NCBI GenBank assembly: GCA_015852425.1
Contig: JAAAIG010000167.1
Location: forward strand, 1-55,102
DNA: 55,102 nt
Source: Gryganskiella cystojenkinii
Lineage: Eukaryota > Mortierellomycota > Mortierellomycetes > Mortierellales > Mortierellaceae
Direction: 5' to 3'
Below the pieces are notes generated by a model that searched no databases, was not told the origin of the DNA, and worked only from the letters and a program-made list of their open reading frames with translations. Within the stretch, counting starts at the first letter, position 1, and each line of letters opens with the position of its first letter. Positions 21,599 to 37,488 of this stretch are shown here, piece by piece. Both the position numbers and the translations under genes were made by a program.

Positions 21599-22280
21599 GT
21601 TCGTGTTTGAAGGTGAAAAATCGCTTGTTTTGTTGAGTTGTGGCGCTATAAATTGAGAAGAGGAGAGAGTAGAGAGAAGGAGAGAATAGAGAAAGAAAGT
21701 AAAAAGGTTGAAAATAGCTGAGTGCTTGAACCATCCCTTGCTCCTTTTTCTTTTCTTTTTTTTAAAAAAAACTCGGCTGCCCTGTTGGATCAAAGGTGCT
21801 TTGTTTGTTGTCTGCAGATAAATGTTTGCGTTCGTTCATGGCCAGAAAGAGAACCAAGTCTTTTTGGACCGACTACAAACCCTTTATTTTAAGCGAGCGC
21901 ATCGCCCCGCTCTGAGTTACCCGAGTAAACAATGGCTCAAAGTAGAGTGAACAGTTGCTTTGTGGAGAAAAAAGAATATCACGACTTCGGCTCGGATGAA
22001 GAGGGGGTCCTCGCGTTTTTTGTCAGATGCGGGGTAAAGAGGCACTTGGTCTTGTGCTACAAGCGCCAGCGCGTTTTCCTTGTCCACCCCCCGTTCTCTC
22101 TTTCCCGTTGCCACACACAAAGAGTCGAATTTTTCTTTGAGCCCATCACGGGATTCGGAGGACCGTTTTTTTTCATTAATAAACTTTGAACAAGGCCCTC
22201 AAAATATTTTTGCGTTTTCTCTTTTTCTTTTTTACTTTTTCTCTCCTCACCCTTCAACAGCACTCACCGCATTATACCCA
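21599..22280. other. Divergent promoter, SDR gene / membrane-protein gene
   Basis: Shared upstream region of the minus-strand SDR and plus-strand membrane-protein genes. Both leaders are C/T rich in their own sense. A GGGATTCG-containing element at 22136-22157 recurs in another divergent promoter at 30576. No gene is supported; frames on either strand lack plausible starts. Confidence 0.5.
22136..22157 (+). promoter_or_regulatory. Shared promoter motif, copy 1
   Basis: Reads TTTGAGCCCAT, then CAC, then GGGATTCG. The second copy at 30576-30597 has TAT in place of CAC and is otherwise identical. It lies 123 bases upstream of the membrane-protein ATG. CCCAT/GGGA around the centre gives partial dyad character. 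No factor is known to me. Confidence 0.3.
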
Positions 22281-23499
22281 ATGATCGAAGTCGACGTCTT
22301 TTGGTCTTTCAGCTTCGGAGCCCTCTTTGCAGCAGCCTCGGCTGGCTCTCTTAGGAACGAGAAAACGTTTTGGCTGACACCTTCCTTTGTCTACAACTTG
22401 CTCTTTCTCTCTCTGATCTTTGCTCCCTCGGGTCTTTACTTGCTCTGGGACAACCCTGGCTGGGAATCCATGTTCTTGCTCGGCGACAAGAACGAGATCC
22501 ATGCTCTCCTCCCCACCGTCTTTGCGTTCACGAACGTGCTTTTGGGAATCATTGGCTATTATGTCACGTACCGAAAGATCAGGAGTTATGGTCCTGGCAG
22601 GGCAAAATTACCAATGAGTTATCACAAATACTGGATCCATGCCTACAGTTGCTTTACCGCCATCTTGGGCATGGGCTATAACCGATTCATGTACCCATCC
22701 GATTACAAGGCCTGGAACGCTGGATTGACTTTCCCACTGCTGGATTTCTTGACGTCCCGCATGTGCTTTACGCTTCTGTCCATGGGCGTCATTCTCATCC
22801 CTGTAAGTGTTCCACGACCAAGAGCAAACATTTTGTTGTTTCCTCCCAACTAATAAGTCTCGAAGAGAGAGAGAGAGGTTCTCTAAACTGACTTGTCTTT
22901 TTCTTTCTCTTTCTATTATTAGGCCGCCTATATCCCATGCTACATCTGGATGAAAAATCACACGCTGGTTGCTCCTGGAGACAAGTCCAGGTTCTTCTTG
23001 ACCTGTGCTCATTATATTCTTCAGGATGTGTCCATCATCTCGGCCCGTAAGTCTCTCTTCTTCCCCCACTTTCTTCTCGATAACACTTTTTTGCTCCGGT
23101 TCGTTTTTGATGAAAAGGAAGCAGCATTTTGACATTCTTTTCTATTTTTTTTCTAGTTTTTGGAGCGTATATTGTACGATACTATGAAAACGATCCCAAC
23201 GCAAAGATGACCGAGAACCTCTGGAACTTGCTCGATCGTGGTAACATCTTGAGCCGAGAGAGCAAATGGTCTCCTCTGCTTGGGTTCTGGGTTGCAGGTA
23301 AAAAATCAAAAAAATATCAGAAGAGACGCTCGTTCTTCCTCCGCTCCGTTCGTGCGTTTCACTAACCCATATATCGAATATCTATTTGCTTTTCGTCAAA
23401 AAAAAATAATTAGAAACCGTCGTTATGACTTTGGTCTTCTTGCCCATCATCATCATCCCATCCGTCAAGGTTACCCATAAGACTATCAAAGCTCAATAG
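22281..23499 (+). CDS. Polytopic membrane protein of unknown function
   Basis: Four exons (22281-22802, 22923-23046, 23157-23297, 23414-23499) give 290 residues. About seven hydrophobic segments are visible: near 8-26, 33-58, 80-103, 117-138, 160-185, about 200-222 and 260-285. Between segments 2 and 3 a conserved-looking loop DNPGWESMFLLGDKNEIHA carries several charged and aromatic residues. There is no signal peptide beyond the first helix. I do not recognise the family; a transporter, receptor-like or small-molecule enzyme are all possible. The last exon begins after an A-rich stretch with acceptor attag and ends in KVTHKTIKAQ. All phases close. It is divergent from the SDR gene upstream. 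Confidence 0.78.
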
Positions 23500-23785
23500 A
23501 CAAAACACAAAAAAATCTCTCGAAAGAATGTCCAATAGAAAAGAAACAAAACAAATACCGAGCGAAAAAAAAAAAAAAAAAAAAACTGAAATGCGGAAAG
23601 AACCCGAAAGGAAAAACTGGATGGAGGGGAATACGTTTAATGAGAAAACTTTTTTGAATTTTTGTGTGTCGCTAGCGTAATCGAGTGGGAGAGGTTCGTG
23701 GAGGATATTGGCGGGGGATATATGCATAGGATAGGTGAAGTGAGAAGTATTTTTTTTACAGCTTGCCAACGATTTCTCAGCTTCG

Positions 23786-26700
23786 TTAAAAAACTGTTTC
23801 CGAAGATGATGCCAAGGACTCTTCTTCCTCCTTCTGGGACTTGTCTATTGATGCACCATAGCTAGAGTCGTCCACGTCCATGGGCTTGGGCGCATCTACA
23901 GGACTCGTCACATGGTCTCCTACAATCTCTACCGCTGTAGCCGTCGCCGTTGTAGAAGTAACTCCAGTGATGACCTTTGGTGGCGTCGACACGGCGGTTT
24001 CCAGTGATGGTGACGTTTCCTCAACCTTGGCTGCAACTGTTGCCTCGGATGATGACTTTTCCTTGAGGTCGACTTGCAGCGAGACGTTTTCTGCTTCCTT
24101 TTCTTGCTCCTTCAATGGCTTTGGCAGCTCCGGTACTGGCTCTGTTGACAATACCGACAATGCTGTCTCAATGGGGAGATCCTCTGGAGGCGCCGACAAC
24201 AGTCGTTTTTCGCCAACTTGCTCATCCTCATCATCGCCATCATCATCTCGATCCTGTTCTTGGTTCATCAACTTTTCCCGCCTGGCCATCACAGCATCTT
24301 GCAACCGAGCACTCTCCTCTTGACGGATCAACTCCTCCTCAGGAATATCGGATGGTAGCTGTCGATTGTTGATACTGACCAAGATGGCCGTGAAATCATC
24401 GTACTCTTGGATCGAATCTGAATACAGACTCGTCTCTGACTCTCGATCCGACAGATACGCGACAATTCGTTGATGATTCCATCCCCTGTCCAACTTGTCG
24501 CCGACATACTGACAGACGGCCGCGTTTTGATCCTGAACTTTGCCACCTCTCAAAACATAATCCCATAACCCATCCGAGGCCATAAGTAGGTACCCTGTAC
24601 CGATCTTGGAGGTGTCGATAAACGTAATATCAGGTTTGTAACTCAGTACCGGGTTCACAGGATCGAGTTTGTAAAGGACATCACCAATACAGGCGCCTAG
24701 GTTGATCGACGCACACTGACCATTTCTTGTCCGATAAGGGATTCCATAGACGTTCAACGCTGCATCCTTGACACGTATCCTGGCCTCCTTGAGTGATTGA
24801 CGGTGCTTCTTGTCGTTCTTGAGTGTCGGATCAAACTTGATCAACTTGTCGTCATGGGTGACAAATTCGCCTCCGTTCTTGTAAATTGATTGCGCGAGTC
24901 GTTCCAACGAGGGGGTATGGTCCTCACTGTAGAAATTTACGTTCCAACGACCTGTCCGATCCCGGGAGGAAAGAATCGATCGACTATCACCCACGTTGAC
25001 ACAAATGATCCATTGGCCGATAAAGATGTTTACAATCAACGTGGTGCCATCGCTTCCCGGATCCGTCTGGATTTTTTTCGCCTTGTAAAGCAAATACTGT
25101 TGTTTCTTGTAATCCAGATACTCCTTATCGATCAATCGGACAGCTTCTGTAATTTGATCCTTGACACGCTCTTGAACATGCGGTAAAGAAAGATCCTCAG
25201 GTCGGTATTTCCCTAGGATCACTTGCATCGCACCCGGTATCGTCGCAATCACAAAGGAAGAGCAGGCTTCACCGCCATGACCGTCCGTAATACAAAAGAG
25301 GCGTCCGAGGTAACCTCCATTATGTTTCAGATCCGCGACACAGTACCCATCCTCACAGACTGTCTTGGGTAACCGTTCTCGGCCACTGGTTCGGAGTCGG
25401 GGATAGGTGTAACCGACCTGTTGATAGACTGCAAACATGGCAGGCTCCTGTTCCAAGTCAACACCGAAATCACCTCTTCTGTCTGGGTATTCGATCTCCA
25501 ACGCGGCGTTGAACTCCCTGAAAACGAAAAGACGTGGAACAAAGGCGCCGGCAACAGGTTAGTCACACTATTCAAATAAAAATTAACAAAGACTCTGCCC
25601 CGATCTTTCATGTTGCACATAGATAATGACGAAGACATACTTCAATTGCTCCATGAACTCTCCTGTCTGCTCCGAATCCACCAAAAGATTCTTCAGTGAG
25701 GCCTGATGCACATCCGTGTCATAGACATAACCCTTGGGGAGCTTCTTGAGACCATTAGGGATCATGAGTTCTGGTCGGACGGGCTTTGTCGGTGTTCCTG
25801 TCCGAACTCTCTTTGATGAATTCGGTGAGGCATCGTCATCAGAGCTATCCGAGCTCAAGGTATCAGAGTTGTATGCCGTCACCGTTCGCCGTTTCTTGGA
25901 TTTTGCTGAGGCATCGCCATTGTTACTACTGCCACTCGCTGTTGTTGGTTTGAGCTTTCGACGCGCATTGGGTATCACTGGTGTGGCCTTGACTCTTGGC
26001 CTTGGGTTGCCTGTGTTGGTGGTGGTGGTGATGGTGATGGTGGCAGTGGTAGTGTGAGAGAGAGGGAGACGGGTCGCTACTGCGTTAGTGTCCAGTCTGA
26101 ACCGCGAGAATCACCATCAGTATAGGATAGTCCACACTTATGTGTAAAAAAAAAGGTAAGCTCTTTTCCCTACCATCAGAATCTTCTTCGGACGAAGGTG
26201 GCTCCAATGCTTGCGCAGCCATACGATAATAAGTCGTTCCATTCGTCCGGTTCTTCTCAATCGGCTCAAAAGTACCCAAGGCGGCGGCTAATGCCAATCC
26301 TGTGGAGATTGCTCCTTGCACTGTGCCCTTGGGCGTCCGACCACTAAATATCATGAAAAAATGAGGGGTTTAATTAAAAAAAAAAAACAATTAGTATCCT
26401 GTCCAAATTGATCCTTCATAATGTCGAAAGAGGTTGGAAAACTGTGCGTACCCAAGGTTCGCCAGGTTGAAATGTCTGATTCCATCTATTCAATTAGAGA
26501 AAAAAGAGGATTGTCATGATCCAGTTAGAAAGTCATTACGTCGAAAATCAAAAACAGATTCCAAAAAGAACTCTCTTCGTCTCTTCCTATTTCTTACCAA
26601 CAAGATCGTTTGCGCTCTGCCAGGCATTGCCATAAACAATCAAGATCTTTGAAATCGCAACAAAGAGTGGGTTTTTCATTTGTTCTGGCAACAGGTTAAA

Positions 26701-27144
26701 ATCTTCCAGCTCTGGCAAGGTTGTTGTGTTGGGGAGTCGCGTGAGAGGTCCAGGCAAGTGAGCCGGCAGCGGAACCGGTTGCTTGACCTTCTTTTTCTTT
26801 GGTTGTTGTTGCTGTTGTTGTTGTTGTTCCGACGACGCCTTGCTGGTCTGAGATTCTTTTGTTGAGGCATCGCCATTCGTCGGTGGTTGACTACCAGTCC
26901 TGGGCTTGGTTACATTGTTGTCATTATGCGTTGCTGTCGAAGAGGACGGTGCTGGACTTGAAAGTTGGTCCTCCTCTTGTTCTCTTTTATCGTCTACTGC
27001 CTTGGGCTTGGACATCGTGGCATTAGCGACCTTTGCATGATTGGAAGCAACACCATTCTCGCCATTGACAACAGCTGGTTCAGGGGCAAGCGAGGCGGAT
27101 GTGAGTGATTGTGGAATGGCGGTCTGCCGCTCTGGTGAATCCAT
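23786..27144 (-). CDS. PP2C-type Ser/Thr phosphatase with N-terminal winged-helix-like module
   Basis: Five exons (27144-26598, 26485-26452, 26343-26174, 26079-25641, 25517-23786) give 973 residues. Residues 1-150 are disordered with poly-Gln and a basic PKKKKVKQ patch that may be a nuclear signal. About 156-245 (ISKILIVYGNAWQSANDLV..., then GRTPKGTVQGAI..., FEPIEKNRTNGTTYYRM) resembles a HARE-HTH winged helix (inference). Residues 255-380 are Ser/Thr rich and basic. The PP2C domain starts near 400. It has Glu452-Asp453, DGHGG at 475-479, VNVGDSRSIL, ASDGLWDYV and DDFTAIL, so the metal-binding residues look intact. The C-terminus is acidic and disordered. Metal-dependent phosphatase activity is likely, and the nucleus is the probable site. 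For exon 4 I chose the acceptor at 26079, because the stronger-looking one at 26096 breaks the frame. Confidence 0.85.
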
Positions 27145-27935
27145 TTCGTAAATTGTTGTCACTCTCCTCCTGATTTAGAATGACTGATAAAAAACAAAAC
27201 AAAGGAGGGTATGATTATTGATAATAGGGAGGTCTTGAGGGACAGTGTTGGTGTGGCTTCTACAGAGGATAAGGAAGAGAAGTAAAAGGGGGAAAGGGCG
27301 GGTGTGTCTGTTTGTTGAATGCCGTGAGAAAAGAATCTTGAAGAAAAAGTTGAGACAGGAATGCCCACTTTGAACAAGATGGATACAAAGACAAAAGAGG
27401 CAACAGGAACAATGATGTAGTCAAGGAGAAGGGTAAACAAAGGCTGGTAACAGGTGTGACACAGCAAAAAGGAAATGACACAGAGGACAAAAAAGGGAGA
27501 GAAAGAAAGAGTTGTGTCTCAAAGATGAGATGTTGTTGCTGATGTTGTTGGGTGGAAAAAGAGGAGCCAGGACAATCGATGGGTCGCAGCTCTGGCTGAC
27601 TTGTTTATCGTGACTGTCATTTCTGTCCAATTGAAAGCTGACGGATGCCAACCATGGACCATTTGGCTTTTCTATTGTTATTATTTTTATGTAGTACGTG
27701 GGTATAGATAAATGATAAATACGGTTACCAGCAATTACAACAACTGAAGATCATGGATGGCCCACAATAACGACGATTGGATTGTCATAGGGAACTTGGT
27801 CAACAATTGGAGACAGAGTGGCTGCAGATACTCAGGGCTATGAATAGAAGGGGCAATCAAACCAGTTAGAGCACTGTTACCAAAGACACTCGCCAAATGT
27901 GATACAATCAACTAATTTTGTCCGCATTCCATAAC
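27145..27935. other. Intergenic, PP2C promoter and BTB gene 3' end
   Basis: About 790 bases between two minus-strand genes. The half near 27150-27560 is purine rich on this strand (C/T rich in the transcript sense), typical of promoters here. No tRNA or convincing frame is seen. Confidence 0.5.
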
Positions 27936-29994
27936 TCACCGCATCCAAGCAGCTTCAACCTCAGCCTCAGGCTCAGCCTCTTGCTCGTCCTGCTGTATCT
28001 CGTCCTCTGGCTGTTCTTCCTCCTCTTCTTCCTCTGCAGGGCTGTTCTTGCTGAATAAGACGCTGCTGACCATAGAAGTCTTGTCGTCAAAGTCCTCGAA
28101 CCGACCCACGGAAACCTCGCTACGACCATTATCGGAGAAACTTTGCTCCTTGACCTTGATCGTCGCGTCGTCCTTGAGACTGTCCTCCTCAGAGACATCA
28201 TCCTCCTCATCGTTGTTCGTGGCATCTTCGTGTTGTGTCTCACCGCGTTGTTCCATGATCTTCTTTCTCGTCTCTTCAAGCAACTCTGCCAAACGCTCCT
28301 CGATCCTGTCCACGACCTCAAAGGGAGAAAGGGGTGCAATCTTGGTGATGGAGTCCAAGAGAAGCTGGACAAACTCCAAGTGATGAGGTCTCTTCAACGC
28401 AAGCTCGAGTATCTGCCAGAAAAATTCCATGACCAGCGTAGGAAGCGCGGGATACTCTTGGTGGTGAAGAGAGGCATCACCCTTTTCAGAGGCAGGTCGG
28501 GATCGAAGTGGTGGCAAATCTGTGAGTGAGTTGACGCCATACGAAATCATGTTGAGGAGCGATCCTGAGGCACCGGGGTTTCTGAAGGACTCCAAGGACG
28601 GGTCTTGGAACGCGTGCAAGAGGCCATCGGCGATATAGTTGACTCCTTGCAGATAAACATCTCCGTCCAGCTGCGTGGCGAACTCTCCAAAGAACACGTT
28701 GCTGCGCGAGTCTGCGTTCTCGTCCACGGCGTCCTTGAGCATAAGGATAATCAACTCGAACGGGGCGCGGACCTTAATCACCTGGTCGAGAAGCCACTGG
28801 TACCCAGTTGAAAAGGCAATACGGTAAAATGTGTTGACCTGAGCATCGGTTTGCTTCTTGCGCTCTTGATCCTCGGGTTCATCGTCATCGGGGATCACAT
28901 AATAGTCTCGAGTGCGTAGGGGTCCTTGGCAGTTGTATCCTGTGTAGTAATCGACGACTTGACGCAATGCGTCTACATTCGAAGCCCTGCAAGGGTGCAG
29001 AGGCAGGGATGGCGCACCCTTGAGCAGGTAGATTGACTCTTGACCTCCAGGCGGGAAAAGGTACCCCGCCCTGAGCTCGGACAGCTGAACCTCTGCCATG
29101 CGCAGATCACGAAACTTTTTGGGTCCATAGAGGTTACGTGCAATCACCAACTCACAGTGGTCTCTGATCTCGGTCTTCTTGACCGCGACACGACACATCT
29201 GCTGAAGAGCGTCCTTGTCAAATTTGAGGATGGACTGATCATCCTCACGGTCTTCAGCGCGCAATGATTTGCTCATGGTCTCGAGCAGGTCCGGTTGACT
29301 CTGTCATGAAAAAAATAAAAGGGGTCGTTTACAAAATAAAAAAAGGGTCAATTCTGATGTTTGACAAAGAAAAAACAAGGCGGCTGTATTGGTGGCGTTG
29401 GAGCTTTTTTTTGTTACTTACCTGGCACATCTGCGTGATCTCTTCCTGAAGCAACGCTGTGGTGGTCCCCTTGAGGGCCAGGCGGCCGGCCTGGCTCATA
29501 ACATCCAGTCCGCGGCGCAGACGGGCATCCAAGGCGCTGGTCTGGAAATCGCGGTCAGAACACCAGGTACCGGTGTAAAGCAAACGGAGCGAGGACTCGA
29601 AAGCATAGAGCTCAGAAGCATCAACGCACTGAATCTCGACGACCTTGGATCCGTGGCTGTCTTTTTCGTCGAGCAAGACGATGGCCTTGTCTCCAAGGTT
29701 CTTTTTACCAGCCAGCAAAGCAGAAAAGAACTCGCTCTCCTTGGCAAGGATTAGGGAATGCAGACGAAGAGTCTTTTTCAAGGATCCAGGGACTTGGAGA
29801 GTCACCGTGACATCACTGTAGAGACCCTCCTCGAACAGGACTCGACTGGCACTGAGGTGGGGCATGGGGGCAGGAGTAGGCTCTGGGGACAGAGCAGGCG
29901 AATTAGTGGTTGGAGAGGAAACGGTCAGGGCAGAGACTCTTCGCGAGCTGGACCGCGAAGGCGGGAAGGAGGGTAGGAAAGAGCTGAATTCCAT
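27936..29994 (-). CDS. BTB/POZ-domain protein
   Basis: Two exons (29994-29422, 29300-27936) give 645 residues. A Ser/Pro-rich N-terminus (1-48) precedes a BTB fold at about 50-155: GLYSDVTVTLQV, LHSLILAKESEFFSALL, then the helices around ELYAFESSLRLLYTGTW. Residues 160-470 look like helical BACK-type and further folded sequence. The end, from about 545, is strongly acidic with a Glu run. BTB proteins often act as Cul3 adaptors, but no Kelch, MATH or zinc-finger partner is visible, so the role is open. The stop TGA lies inside a donor-like GCG^GTGAGT, so an extra 3' exon cannot be excluded. The start is the first ATG in frame in the C/T-preceded leader. The gene is divergent from the KDM5-type gene. 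Confidence 0.82.
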
Positions 29995-34198
<4,204 letters not shown>

Positions 34199-34491
34199 AT
34201 AAGATCATTCACAATATTTGGCGATTTCTCAAGAAGCTCTTTTTTTGCTGTCTTATATCATCATCCCTTCCCCATTTTCCTTTGCTTTATGTACCAAAAC
34301 CCACCCATGTAATAAATATTTCAGTTGCTCAACGCATATGCAAACAAACACTGGTATTAACCCAAAAGTGACTTTAATGCAACTAAGAGAAAACGAAGGG
34401 AGGGAGCTATAGACAAAATTGACGCATTAAGGTCGAAGGACAAGAAGAGAAGGAAGAAAGACCAACAGAAAAAAAAGAGGCTGAGAGAAGA

Positions 34492-35864
34492 CTATTTGTT
34501 GGTCGCCCAGATCATGTCGTGGAGATCATCCAGGTTCATGCTGGCTTGAGCATCGAGTAACATCTCGATATCATCGACCATTCCAAAATCGTGATTCGCT
34601 ATAAAGCGCTCCTCCTCCAGGAGCTTTTGACGGAAGGCCTTATCCTCCTGATTCTCCCCGCCAAGGACTGTCACCGATGTAGTTGCGGTCGTCCTTGTCG
34701 CAGACGTGATCTCAAGAGAAGAAACCACATCTACGGTCTCCAGCGCTGGTTTTGTGGTGCTGTTGTCCTTGATCGGTTTTGTGAGAGACGCAGGCCGGGG
34801 CGGTGATTGTGCCACGGGTGAGGTATGATGATGATGCTCCACATGACCCACCAAACCGGCAACACGACTATCAATCTCCATGCTGCCATGGTCTCTTGAA
34901 TGCGCAATGCTCTGTTCCAGGTTATTATGGTGGTTGTGATGTTGAACATGGTGGTGGTGATGATTGTGCTGTTGTTGGTGTTGATGAGGATGATGATGGA
35001 GTGCACTGTTCTCGCCCGAGTAAACGACTTCTTTGCCAGCATCGACACCCGAGATTCCATCACTGTATCCGACCATGAACGCGCCAGGGGAAGCATCACA
35101 GAGTCGTCTCAGGATCCTGTCCAAGACAGAGACATGTTGCGTACAGAGTCTTCGAGCTGACAGTTGACATTGGATCGGCTGCGTCAATGGATTCAACGGC
35201 AGACGAATGTAGTAAAGAACTGCACCTCCGGAACTGCTCCGGGTCGCGCCGACCTCGGCCGGGGATGAAGACAGGGATGTGACCATGAAGGTTAAAGGAT
35301 AGGCTTGGCTTTGAGACAGACGAGGACTAGCAGCAGCAGCAGCAGCAACAGCATTGGCACTTCCACCCTCAGTCAAAGTTCCGAACCCGGGCTCTGTGAC
35401 AGACAAGTCCAGGGCAAAGAAACCCCCGTTGCCAAGAGGGACCTCGACGATGGCCTTGTTAGCCTCTGTAGATTCCTTATCGATTGCCATAAAGACATTT
35501 TCGTCCTTGTCCTGTTGTGATGCAGAGGATCGACGACGGGACTTTCGTTGGGACCGCTGTTGGTTCTTTTGATGGATACCGTGCAAGACCTGGATCAGGG
35601 TTTGAAGCGTTCTTTGATAAGAGTCCAGGTGGAGTAAACCGGGCGAAGTCAAGCTGAAGTTCATACTTCCCGCCGTCTATGATTTTTTGTATGTGATGGA
35701 TTTTTCGTTGTTAGCTTGTGCGTTGGTCTCTTTTTTTTTCCCTCCTGGTTCCTGTAAGGTTTTGATAGGCAACGCGGCTTGGAAAAAAAAAAACTTACAT
35801 TGACAAAGGGCATTTCCTCATTCAGGAACCGGTCGGGTCTTGAAATGGGGCTGATGTGCAACAT
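34492..35864 (-). CDS. Hypothetical His-rich protein, 5' end uncertain
   Basis: Two exons (35864-35799, 35676-34492) give 416 residues with matching phase 0. The N-terminal 65 residues look folded (ISPISRPDRFLNEEMPF, LDSYQRTLQTLIQVLHGIH). Then come a basic Ser/Arg patch, an alanine run, a central beta-rich segment (about 130-220) with GGAVLYYIRLPLNPL, and a His/Gln/Asn tract of about 30 residues. The conserved-looking C-terminus (MLLDAQASMNLDDLHDMIWATNK) resembles a short acidic interaction or activation motif. I recognise no family. The reading frame stays open upstream of the chosen ATG and an acceptor-like cccttag precedes it. An earlier exon is therefore likely, and the true N-terminus may lie further right. 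It is convergent with the KDM5-type gene. Confidence 0.6.
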
Positions 35865-37225
35865 GGTCAATGTGTCCGAGTATGTGACTAAGGGGAAAGT
35901 TGAGAGGAGGAGAGCGTGTGGGAAAAAAAAGTTTTTTTTTCTTTCTTTTCCTTTTTATTTGCTCGGTTGGGAAAAAGAAAGGGTCTCTTCTTATAGGAAA
36001 GTAGAGAAAGCCGTTGTGGTGACAAGGAAGTCTGTTGAGTGTGCAGAGAACAGTAAGGAGCAGACGGAGGGGTTACTGCTTGTGAGTTTTAATAGAATGA
36101 AAGGAAGGAAGAAAAAGGTAATGGAGATGGGAGTTAGCCTCGGTCGGTGTGGAATAAAGAGAAATAGGGAGCCAAGGGGAAAAAAGAGAGGAAAGAGACA
36201 ACCACTGAGAGAAAAGACGTGCGCACATGGACAGAAATGCACACTCCAAAATAGAGCATAAGAGGGGTGCATTTTATCAACACCAGAACGCGCCTTTTTG
36301 CATGATTCGCTGAAAACATTTTGGCCGCGTGGCGATTGGAGTGCGTCAGCCAACTGGATGGTACCACCAAGTTTATTACCTTTCTTTTCAATGGGATCCA
36401 CTTAGAACGTCGCTCGCTCGCTATTTGTTTGTCGTAAAGAGTTGATTCACGGACCATTACCTCCCGGTGTATCCTTCGATTCCACAAGCCCCACGCTGGA
36501 GACCCATTTGTGAACCACAAATATGACGCGATTGATTTTTCTTCGCCTTCCTTCTTTTCCGCCTTTGTTGTTGTTTTTTTGCTAGATGTGGTGTCATTGA
36601 CCTCTCTCCTGTCCAGTTCTTCAAACTAGGAGAGATGACGTAGAGATTGGGTCTGCAGTCTAGCTGCCCCTCAGCTTAAGGCAAGAGCCGTCCGTTTGCC
36701 TGTTGTGGTCGGTTCTTGGACGCCGCGTAAAAAGAAGTGAGAAAAAAAACGGAGTCGGTATGACAATTGCACCCCCAAGGCATCAGGACTTTGGCGAATT
36801 AAAAAAACAGGTGGATGTTTGGAGCTAGAGAGAAACAAAAGGTCGAGGGAAAAAGAAAGGGGATTCGGAGGCGCCGATTGATCCTTGCAGCACTCGGTTT
36901 CCTTTTTTTGGATTTTATGAGGGGAGAGGTTTATTTTTTATGATAGACACTCTTTGGACCTCCGTTTGATTGAATGAAAACTAAAACCGCAAAAAGAGGA
37001 GGCAAGCTAATCTGGTTACGCGATCAAGGGGGAACAGAAAGACGTTATTTCTTCCAACCAGAAGAATATAGAGAGAGCGCGTGCGCACGCGTGAGTAAGA
37101 AAGAGAGGAAGAGTGTTTGGAGAGCAATCATCAAGAAAGGCGTGTGACAAAAGAGTCGTCTTCTCATCCTCTTCCTAAACACGCTTATTCTTATTTTGGC
37201 GTGCCGTGTTGACCTTGAAAGCGAC
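35865..37225. other. Intergenic region with possible upstream exons
   Basis: 1.4 kb with no firm gene. Minus-strand frames at 36000-36520 have some coding flavour, for example near 36330 (GGTIQLADALQSPRGQNVF), and could belong to missing 5' exons of the His-rich gene. None joins in phase. A GGGATTCGGAGG element lies at 36860. The rest is A/G-rich and unremarkable. Confidence 0.4.
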
Positions 37226-37488
37226 TTAGCAAAACGCGCTCTTGATGCTCGAGTCCCAGCAGCGGATCGACATGTGCTCAGAGTTGCAAGCCGACTTGAA
37301 CTTGTCACACTTCTCCGAGTTGGTGAGACCACAGGAACCGTCATCGTAGTTTCCACCGGCAACATCTCAAGGGTGCGAGGTTAAGGCCGAGGACTCGCAG
37401 GTGCATCAGATAGGGTAGCCGGTGGCACTGACAACAGTCGCGACCATGGCATCGAAGACGAAAGCAGCGGCGAGCGGATGGTAATCAT
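37226..37488 (-). pseudogene. Broken small cysteine-rich secreted-protein gene
   Basis: Reading the minus strand from the ATG at 37488, a one-base shift is needed to enter a frame that gives a signal-peptide-like stretch (LAAAFVFDAMVATVVSATG) ending YPI. An in-frame TGA follows, then CTCESSALTSHP, a second in-frame TGA, and DVAGGNYDDGSCGLTNSEKC continuing through three more spaced cysteines to a C-terminal Cys and TAA at 37228-37226. The cysteine spacing, Gly/Asp-rich turns and codon choice show a former secreted effector- or defensin-sized protein of about 85 residues. Counting the second TGA as a lost Cys would give eight cysteines. No gtaag-type donor removes either TGA. A C/T-rich leader is still present upstream. 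I call it a pseudogene; transcription is possible. Confidence 0.6.

Noticed and set aside
26079..26098. Acceptor ttcag at 26098-26097 for PP2C exon 4
   Set aside because: It looks stronger but leaves the junction out of phase. The gcag at 26081-26080 keeps the frame and total length divisible by three.
37226..37488. TGA codons as selenocysteine in the Cys-rich gene
   Set aside because: Some early fungi do use selenocysteine, but a frameshift is also needed here, no SECIS-like element was seen and the family is not a known selenoprotein. Decay is simpler.
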